From positions 1-48,634 of the forward strand of contig CAJUTJ010000097.1 in the NCBI GenBank assembly GCA_910589655.1: a stretch of DNA of 48,634 bases, written 5' to 3'. The notes under the pieces are model-generated. The model saw nothing but the letters and a program-made list of their open reading frames with translations, was not told the DNA's origin and made no database searches. The translations under genes and the position numbers were made by a program. The first letter of the stretch is position 1; every line of letters begins with the position of its first letter. Shown in pieces: positions 43,028 to 48,634 of the stretch. Source of the stretch: an uncultured Acetatifactor sp. Its GTDB lineage: Bacteria > Bacillota > Clostridia > Lachnospirales > Lachnospiraceae.

Positions 43028-44560
43028 TTAACCCAAATCCAATTCCGCAATCTGCGCCCTGATATCATCGCTGCGTTCCGTCAGCATCAATTCCTCGTTA
43101 TGCCGTCTATAGTCCGGGCTTCCAAAGGTTGCTATAAACCGGGCGCTGTAGCTGTTCACGGTAAGTTCCGTGACCAAGATCAACATTTCATTCCCCGATG
43201 CTCCGTCCTTTGTTCCAAAGGCTTCTTCCGCAAAGGAAAACAGGGAATGCAGCTCCTGCTGTACTCTGGCAGTCCTCTGCTTCATCTTCTCCACTCTTGC
43301 GGTATACCGCATTTTCAGGAAATCATATGCCGCAGCTCCGGTTCCCGCCTCTCCCGTGTATAATTCTTTCCTGCTTTCCTCCAGAAAACGGATGACACTG
43401 CAATGCTTTTTCCTGTCGCTGTCGGACAAGGTATTGGCAGTCTGTAGGTTTTCCAAAAGCTTTTTCCGTCCCTCCGCCTGCTTCTCAAGCTGGGAAAGCA
43501 CCTGCTCCAGCCGCATTTCCGCCGCCGTACTGCCGATACCTTTCAAGGGATTTTTCAGATCCGACAAAAAAGCCGCCTGCTCCATAATATCCTTCATATC
43601 CGCCTGAACCTTGTCAAGGAGCATACCCAGCAGAGACAATCTCTCGTCAAAAGCCGCCTCCTTGGCACGTGCAATGGCCTGAACGGAAGGGTTTCCGCTT
43701 AAAATATCTTCAATATGATAATCTTTCTTATATTTATTATATAGATCATAATATGCGGTAAATTCCTTTACCACCTTTTCGTTTCTCAGATACTGCCCCA
43801 CCAGTGTCTCGTCCACCGGCAGCATTTCCTCCTCATACAGAGCCAAAATTTCCGAAAGATCCTCCCAGCCTCTGGCGGTCACATAACTGCGTCCCTTGGC
43901 GGTCATTTCCATACGGTAAAAATGATCTTTCTTCAAATCCAGATAATTAATCACCGCATTGTGAATACGCTTTTCCGTTGCATATTCCTTCCAGATACGG
44001 TAATCAGGCTCCACCTCCATAACCTTCAGACGATCCAGCGTTACCACATCGAATTCCCGCACCGATTTATTGTACTCCGGGGGATTTCCCGCCGTTACAA
44101 TGACCCAGCCTTCGGGAACTCTGTGGCGGCCGAAAACCTTATACTGTAAAAATTGCAGCATGGAGGGAGCCAGAGTCTCCGATACACAATTAATCTCATC
44201 CAAAAACAGAATGCCCTCCCTGATGCCGCTGGCCTCCATAGTGTCATATATAGATGCGATGATCTCGCTCATGGTATATTCCGATACGCTCATGCTCTGT
44301 CCGCCGTATGTTTTCCGGGTAATATAGGGCAGTCCCAGCGCAGACTGTCTGGTATGGTGGGTCATGGAGTAGGAAACCAATGCAATACCCATCTCCTGCG
44401 CAATCTGCTCCATAATCGCCGTCTTGCCGATGCCCGGTGCGCCCAGCAGAAAGATAGGACGCTGCCGTACCACAGAGACACGGTACTCTCCGAACTCATC
44501 CTTTTTCAAATATAAATTGACTGAATTTTTAATGTATTCCTTAGCCTGCCTGATATTCAT
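43028..44560 (-). CDS. MoxR-type AAA+ ATPase
   Basis: MoxR ATPases act as chaperones with VWA-domain partners, for example in metal insertion or complex assembly (RavA-ViaA is the E. coli analogue). The 510-residue product has Walker A GAPGIGKTAI near residue 40 and Walker B ILFLDEINCVS near 115. An arginine-finger region is around FDVVTLDRLKVMEVEPDY, and a long helical C-terminal half (about 270-510) contains coiled-coil stretches. Start MNIRQAKEYI follows GGAAAGGTGG; two earlier methionines are rejected. It starts 35 bp after the VWA gene stop, so the two are surely co-transcribed. Confidence 0.9.
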   Translation of the reverse strand: MNIRQAKEYIKNSVNLYLKKDEFGEYRVSVVRQRPIFLLGAPGIGKTAIMEQIAQEMGIALVSYSMTHHTRQSALGLPYITRKTYGGQSMSVSEYTMSEIIASIYDTMEASGIREGILFLDEINCVSETLAPSMLQFLQYKVFGRHRVPEGWVIVTAGNPPEYNKSVREFDVVTLDRLKVMEVEPDYRIWKEYATEKRIHNAVINYLDLKKDHFYRMEMTAKGRSYVTARGWEDLSEILALYEEEMLPVDETLVGQYLRNEKVVKEFTAYYDLYNKYKKDYHIEDILSGNPSVQAIARAKEAAFDERLSLLGMLLDKVQADMKDIMEQAAFLSDLKNPLKGIGSTAAEMRLEQVLSQLEKQAEGRKKLLENLQTANTLSDSDRKKHCSVIRFLEESRKELYTGEAGTGAAAYDFLKMRYTARVEKMKQRTARVQQELHSLFSFAEEAFGTKDGASGNEMLILVTELTVNSYSARFIATFGSPDYRRHNEELMLTERSDDIRAQIAELDLG

Positions 44561-44594
44561 ATCTATCAATCCACCTTTCCTATTCATGCATATT

Positions 44595-45905
44595 TCAAGA
44601 GGTGCCATCACTTTCCAAGTCATTTTCCTCCAGCACCACTTTCATACTCCACGGCGGCACCGGCGCCCGGTTTTCGTCTTCGTCCAAAAAGGCAAAAATC
44701 ACGTCATAAGGGGGCATCTTCTGGGGATATATCCCATAGCCGTCCGTAAAATATATCAATCCCTTTAAATCTTCGAATTCCCCTTGACGCCGGAGTGTAT
44801 CTATATATTCAAATACCGGCCGGAAATCCGTGCCCCCGAAGCCGGTCAGCTTCCCATATTTCATGAAAGTGTCGAAATCCTCGTCGTTGGTAATCTTAGT
44901 GTCGCTCTGCACCTGATTGTCGCATTGGATAATATGCACATTGACCCGGTGAAAAAAATTCTCACTGCCCTTCAAAATAGAGTATGTTTTGCGCAGAAAA
45001 GCTTTGACAACGGCACCTCTGCAGGAAGCGGAAGTATCTATGGCAATGACAAACTCCTTCACTTTGTTTGCTTCCTTATATTCCAGCGGCTCAATCAAGG
45101 GAAGATTGCCGTAATGCTCCAATCCGTAAGTATAATAAATATAATCGAACTCATCATCATTTACGGTAATGTCCTCTCCCATCACCGTAAATCTGCGCAG
45201 AATATCGCTGTAATCATAGCGGTCTCTGGTAGTCTCTTCCAGATTTTTCTCCAGACTCTCACCGCCGCTTTTATTTTTGGTAAAAGATTTTAAATCGGCT
45301 TTCACGCGTTCGCTGATTTTCTTCCATTGCTCCTCCGTAATTACCAATTCCTCCTGAGCGCCGGAATCTGCCGGTTTCCAGAGACTATGGACATCCTTTG
45401 CAAACAGGCGGATCAGTTCCCGCCTTTCCTCCGGCGTGACAGGATTATGCCGGAAATATCTATAGATCCGTTCCGCTGTGAGGGCGCCGATATCTTCTTT
45501 TAATATGTTCAGTTTCCGTGCCGCGTCCCCATCCTGCTCCAGAGACACACTGTCCAGCTTCATATCCAGAATTACATTCTCCACTGCAATATCCACTGCC
45601 AAATCCCAATGCTCTGTCTCCAATTTCCCGTATTGAAAACTATGGGAAAAAATACAATGCAGCAGCACATGCAGATAACATCTGGCGATAAATTTCGGAT
45701 TCTCCCGATAAGCCTTCAGAACATAGACAGGATCATAAAAAAGTGTACTGCCGTCCGTGGCAAAGCAGTCGCTCTTCGCCCTTTCCCTGCGCTTCAGCTG
45801 TGCCAGCGCCATATCAAAAAAGCGCAGATGCATCAGGAGATCATCATGGGCCAGTGCCAATATTTGATTTGCCAAAGACTGTATTTTGCTATCTTCCGCT
45901 GCCAT
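44595..45905 (-). CDS. VWA-like protein with DUF2201-type metallopeptidase-like domain
   Basis: The 436-residue product combines an N-terminal putative metallopeptidase-like domain (about 1-150) with a C-terminal VWA domain (about 285-430). The VWA domain has an intact MIDAS motif DTSAS in VIAIDTSASCRG and GGTDFRPVF further on. In the N-terminal domain the zinc-site helix reads LHVLLHCIFSH: two histidines in H-x-x-x-H spacing but no catalytic glutamate, so protease activity is doubtful. It lies upstream of the MoxR ATPase in the usual partner arrangement. The start is behind AGGAG. The pair resembles RavA-ViaA logic; the client is unknown. Confidence 0.88.
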   Translation of the reverse strand: MAAEDSKIQSLANQILALAHDDLLMHLRFFDMALAQLKRRERAKSDCFATDGSTLFYDPVYVLKAYRENPKFIARCYLHVLLHCIFSHSFQYGKLETEHWDLAVDIAVENVILDMKLDSVSLEQDGDAARKLNILKEDIGALTAERIYRYFRHNPVTPEERRELIRLFAKDVHSLWKPADSGAQEELVITEEQWKKISERVKADLKSFTKNKSGGESLEKNLEETTRDRYDYSDILRRFTVMGEDITVNDDEFDYIYYTYGLEHYGNLPLIEPLEYKEANKVKEFVIAIDTSASCRGAVVKAFLRKTYSILKGSENFFHRVNVHIIQCDNQVQSDTKITNDEDFDTFMKYGKLTGFGGTDFRPVFEYIDTLRRQGEFEDLKGLIYFTDGYGIYPQKMPPYDVIFAFLDEDENRAPVPPWSMKVVLEENDLESDGTS

Positions 45906-46061
45906 ATCCGCGCTCCTGTCTTCTTAATAAAAATGATAAATCAAATACCCGGCTGCAAAGCACAATGCGTCCGCAAGACGCTGTGGCATTTGACCCTCGC
46001 GGCATTCGCCAAATGCTCGTGGAAGCACGGCACTTGGCTCATTACCCGCGGAAATAAACTT

Positions 46062-47393
46062 CTATTGAGGTTCCGAACCTTTCTCCCACTTCCCGCTGCG
46101 GAAACGGATGGCAAAAAAGATACTGCGGAAAATCCAATCAATCACCATTGCCGTCCAAACGCCCAGCAGCCCCATTTTAAAAACAATTCCCAGCAGATAA
46201 GAACAACCCAGCCGGAAAATCCACATAGAGCCGATAGATACCGCCATGGGCAGTATCGCATCCCCCGCCGCCCGGAATACATTGGGAAGGGTAAACGAGG
46301 GAACCCATGCTACAATCACCATAACCGCATGGAGCCACAGTACCTGCTTGGCCAAATTCGTTGCCTCGGGACTCAGATGATATAACGAGGTCAAAACACC
46401 CGCACTTACCACAAGCACTAAAGACATCGCGCTCAGGCTGATCCATGCCGCCTTCATCAGCTTCTTGGAATAATATCTCGCCTGTTCCGGCTTTCCGGCT
46501 CCTATACAGACGGAGACAATGGCAACAATACCGCTGTTAATGGCCGCTCCCGGCAGAATATTGAAGGAAGCGATGGTATTGCAGACGGCATTGGCCGCAA
46601 TGGCATAAGTTCCCATAGTGGAAATCATGCTCACCGTCAAAATCTTCCCCAGCTGAAACAAACTGTTCTCCATGCTGTTGGGAAGCCCTATATAGCATAT
46701 TTTTTTAATCAAATCCAGCCGGAACCGCAGTGTAACCTGCCCCTTAAAGTTCAGATCCCGCTTTTCGTTAAACATCAGGCAGAAAATCAAAACTGCCGCC
46801 ACGGTTCTGGAAATAGTGGTTGACACCGCCGCACCGAAAGTGCCTATTCCAAAACCATAAATAAAAACAGCATTTCCGGCTACGTTGAGAATATTCATCA
46901 GTATGGAAATCTTTAAGGTTGTCTTGGAATCCCGCATAGTCCGGAATAATCCTGCACAGGCATTATATACCGCCAGCGGCACAAAGGAAAGCGCCGTCAC
47001 CACCAGATAATTACGGGCATTCTCCATAACGTCCGCTTCCACCCGCCCGATAATCAGCTGCAAAATTCCGTTGTGGAAAAACAGGAAAATGGATGTTACC
47101 GTGACGGAGCTGGCCAGCGCAAATAATAAGACCTGCCAGGAAGCCTTACAGGCATCTTCCTTATCACCCTTTCCCAGAAAATGTCCCGCCACCACGGCGC
47201 CGCCCGTGCCGAATGCGGTAAACACATTGATGATCAAAATATTGATCGTATCCACCAGAGATACGCCCGACACCGCCGCCTCACTCACATTGGCAATCAT
47301 CAGCGTGTCCGCCAGACCCACCAGAAGCGCCAACAGCTGTTCAAACACCAAAGGGATGATCAGTTTCTTTAAATCTTTGTTTGTGTATAACAT
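46062..47393 (-). CDS. MATE-family multidrug/metabolite exporter
   Basis: A 12-helix cation-coupled efflux protein. The 443-residue product shows the MATE pattern LIIPLVFEQLLALLVGLADTLMI at the start. The two six-helix halves are internally similar, with TAFGTGGAVVAGHFLGKGDK and GIVAIVSVCIGAGKPEQARYY at equivalent places. Start MLYTNKDL follows AGAAGGG; eight earlier codons are rejected. It has its own promoter at 47428-47456 overlapped by an inverted repeat. The substrate cannot be predicted. It ends 156 bp before the VWA gene, and no terminator with a clear U-run was found between them. Confidence 0.92.
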   Translation of the reverse strand: MLYTNKDLKKLIIPLVFEQLLALLVGLADTLMIANVSEAAVSGVSLVDTINILIINVFTAFGTGGAVVAGHFLGKGDKEDACKASWQVLLFALASSVTVTSIFLFFHNGILQLIIGRVEADVMENARNYLVVTALSFVPLAVYNACAGLFRTMRDSKTTLKISILMNILNVAGNAVFIYGFGIGTFGAAVSTTISRTVAAVLIFCLMFNEKRDLNFKGQVTLRFRLDLIKKICYIGLPNSMENSLFQLGKILTVSMISTMGTYAIAANAVCNTIASFNILPGAAINSGIVAIVSVCIGAGKPEQARYYSKKLMKAAWISLSAMSLVLVVSAGVLTSLYHLSPEATNLAKQVLWLHAVMVIVAWVPSFTLPNVFRAAGDAILPMAVSIGSMWIFRLGCSYLLGIVFKMGLLGVWTAMVIDWIFRSIFFAIRFRSGKWEKGSEPQ

Positions 47394-47412
47394 TTTTGCC
47401 CTTCTTTCGGCT

Positions 47413-47456
47413 CTCATACCATACTATATTTTAGCTCCTGTATGAGAAAAAGTAAA
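47413..47456 (-). promoter_or_regulatory. Promoter of the MATE gene with operator-like inverted repeat
   Basis: TTTACT (47451-47456), 17-base spacer, TAAAAT (47428-47433). CTCATAC (47413-47419) and GTATGAG (47440-47446) form a perfect inverted repeat spanning the -10, a plausible repressor site. Confidence 0.55.
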
Positions 47457-47488
47457 CCGGAACATGGAACATTTGGCGAATATTGGCA

Positions 47489-47709
47489 ACAGTTCAGACA
47501 GGTCACTGAACCGTTACAAAATGCACACAAAACGCGAAAGGATGCGTTTTGGCGCCCGCATGTCTCGCAAAATCGCATAGAGAGGCGGTTCACGCTCTTT
47601 TTGCATGTACAAACCAAAGCGATTAGAATCATCCCTTGGACAGCCGTGCGCAAAATCGCTGTTTTGCGGTTTCTGTGCGTGCGTTGCCGGTCACGGATCG
47701 AACAGTAAC
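47489..47709 (-). mobile_element. Composite MITE-family element, copy K
   Basis: The right part (47600-47709) has the CAAACCAAAGCGATTAGAAT block, an imperfect GCGGTTTC hairpin and the end GAACAGTAAC. The left part (47489-47556) matches the module beside copy G at 20927-21003. No flanking duplication is visible. The remaining 47710-48043 contains only the hairpin at 47830-47860 and a doubtful 18-codon ORF (47951-48007, TTG start behind GGAGG). Confidence 0.65.
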
Positions 47710-47829
47710 GGAACAGGACGGGCGGCGGACAGACAGGAATGCGGCGCGGGAAATCAGTTTGGGGAACTTCCTGAACAAAAGTATAGCAAAAGAAGAATAT
47801 CAGAAATCAAAAATTGCAAAAAACACTAA

Positions 47830-47860
47830 TGCTCCATCCGGTCAAAAAATGGATGGAGCA
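47830..47860 (-). terminator. Probable leftward terminator
   Basis: TGCTCCATCC (47830-47839) pairs perfectly with GGATGGAGCA (47851-47860). Leftward, it is followed by TTAGTGTTTTTTG. It could end the spoIIID transcript 230 bp after the stop. Confidence 0.6.
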
Positions 47861-48043
47861 CTAGAATCTATTTGAAAACAGCTCTCCACAGGATGTGCGT
47901 CATTCTTTGCAGCATAAAAATCACAGTTTGAGAGGCATAATGGAGGTACATTGACTAAAATAAGACACTGCGGACCGCAAAACAAGGCGCGCAAACCGGG
48001 AAAATGATTTTACAAATACGCTCGTATGAATCTACCTGCCATG

Positions 48044-48084
48044 TGACAAGTATATTTTTCCATATACTTGTCATATGTCAAGTA
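48044..48084. other. Overlapping palindromes downstream of spoIIID
   Basis: TGACAAGTATAT (48044-48055) pairs perfectly with ATATACTTGTCA (48062-48073) around TTTTCC. ACTTGTCATATGTCAAGT (about 48067-48084) is itself a palindrome with one mismatched pair. There is no U-run, so it is either a protein-binding site or an RNA 3' stem. Confidence 0.55.
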
Positions 48085-48090
48085 ATTTCC

Positions 48091-48348
48091 TTAATAATTA
48101 TGTATGTGCAGATATTTTTCTTTCGTAGCCATGCCTCCTCTGATATGGCGTTCGGATTTATTGACATCCAGCACCTGCCTTGCCTGTTTCGCCAGAGCGG
48201 GATTAATCTGCATCAGCCTGTCGGTTACATCTTTATGTACCGTCGATTTGCTGACCCCAAAGGCCTTTGCCGTCTGGCGCACTGTGGCATTGTTGTCAAT
48301 AATATAGCTAGCAATATTCATGGCACGCTCTTCGATATAATCCTTCAA
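48091..48348 (-). CDS. spoIIID: Sporulation transcription factor SpoIIID
   Basis: A small DNA-binding protein that switches mother-cell gene expression from sigma-E to sigma-K programmes. The 85-residue product matches the family along its length: MKDYIEERAMNIASYII, helix-turn-helix TVRQTAKAFGVSKSTVHKDV (about 22-41), RLMQINPALAKQARQVLD and the basic ERHIRGGMATKEKY tail. The start codon is TTG, 7 bases after AAGGGG. A sigma-E-type promoter lies about 30-55 bp upstream. This gene is the best evidence that the organism makes endospores. Confidence 0.95.
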   Translation of the reverse strand: MKDYIEERAMNIASYIIDNNATVRQTAKAFGVSKSTVHKDVTDRLMQINPALAKQARQVLDVNKSERHIRGGMATKEKYLHIHNY

Positions 48349-48376
48349 AAGAAAACCCCTTAAGAATCTTTTTTAC

Positions 48377-48405
48377 AGTGTATGACAGATTCCTAAAGGG
48401 TATGA
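48377..48405 (-). promoter_or_regulatory. Sigma-E-type promoter of spoIIID
   Basis: The -10 CATACACT (48377-48384) fits the sigma-E consensus CATACAMT, and TCATACC (48399-48405) serves as -35 with a 14-base spacer, the sigma-E spacing. spoIIID is sigma-E controlled in Bacillus subtilis, which supports the reading. Confidence 0.8.
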
Positions 48406-48520
48406 CTTGTGTTTTGAATTATTCTCTGTCAGCGGAAGCTTCCTTATGCTAGTGTATGCCTGAGTACGGCTGTCTGAGTTGTTTTATCCATTGGTTACTG
48501 TTCAGAGGTTATCTTGCAAT

Positions 48521-48570
48521 AAGAAAACCGATGGTGTAGACTGATTTCAGTCGAAGCCATCGGTTTTCTT
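48521..48570. terminator. Long hairpin, probable bidirectional terminator
   Basis: AAGAAAACCGATGG (48521-48534) pairs perfectly with CCATCGGTTTTCTT (48557-48570), with an inner GACTGA/CAGTC hairpin. The T-rich 3' arm continues TTATCC. It separates spoIIID from whatever lies to its right; the last 64 bp show no gene. Confidence 0.65.
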
Positions 48571-48634
48571 TATCCAAATATCTGGGAGACTCTGTTATAT
48601 AAATTTGATTCTTCGTTTTGGCGTATCTGAATAA

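Noticed and set aside
4494..47709. The regularly recurring hairpins as a CRISPR array
   Set aside because: Copies are kilobases apart in both orientations with no spacers and no cas genes.
47442..47875. Several overlapping ORFs of 70-90 codons
   Set aside because: They lie on MITE copy K and translate repeat sequence that recurs, in other frames, at copies D, E, H and I.
47951..48007. An 18-codon basic ORF with TTG start behind GGAGG
   Set aside because: Too short to judge, no family resemblance, and it lies in repeat-rich intergenic DNA.

Overview
The window reads as a chromosomal segment of an anaerobic, spore-forming member of the Clostridia, most likely Lachnospiraceae. The evidence is a SpoIIID sporulation regulator behind a sigma-E-type promoter, clostridial-style ribosome binding sites, an S-box (SAM-I) leader on metK, the order dnaE-pfkA-SpoU methylase, an EFR1-type flavodoxin/ferredoxin, and DUF6020 and DUF2201 proteins. 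No rRNA, tRNA, CRISPR array, prophage or intact transposase was seen.

Layout. 0-4 kb: argF-birA, then nfeD with an SPFH/stomatin gene. 4-9.4 kb: a repeat-rich stretch around a SleB-type cell-wall hydrolase, proC, a broken serine recombinase and a SpoU rRNA methylase. 9.4-20.6 kb: housekeeping genes pfkA, dnaE (with an expanded 14-residue repeat), an EFR1 ferredoxin, metK under a SAM-I riboswitch, murA and a LysM/G5/M23 peptidase. 21-34.3 kb: dinB, then an envelope block with five large polytopic membrane proteins (two PMT/ArnT-like, one smaller GT-C-like, one PTPS-related, one DUF6020), a small membrane protein, a flavin reductase and a membrane-anchored 11-residue-repeat coiled coil. 34.7-42 kb: a RelQ-type alarmone synthetase, a hemolysin-III/PAQR protein, a serine hydrolase, galE and a UDP-sugar pyrophosphorylase. 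42-47.4 kb: a VWA protein / MoxR ATPase / leucine-rich-repeat operon and a MATE exporter. 48 kb: spoIIID.

The strongest unexplained signal is a dispersed family of short palindromic elements, about 130-155 bp when complete. They have a 12-bp terminal inverted repeat (GTTACTGTTCAC), and three copies are flanked by perfect 8-bp direct repeats. I count twelve full or partial copies, all between genes, with internal hairpins that keep pairing through compensatory changes. One sits in the metK leader just after the riboswitch terminator, and one is inserted inside a second repeat family. This behaves like a MITE (a non-autonomous transposon); the elements also create spurious ORFs that should not be annotated as proteins.

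Other repeat structure is unusually abundant: a 42-bp array inside dnaE, an 11-residue array in a coiled-coil gene, a 21-bp array next to MITE copy A, a 14-bp array starting at the galE stop codon, a three-way-junction element in frame with the start of a glycosyltransferase gene, and a 125-bp tail-to-tail overlap of two membrane-protein genes.

Starts were chosen by ribosome binding site and family N-terminus. All functional names rest on motif reading by eye; no database search was run.
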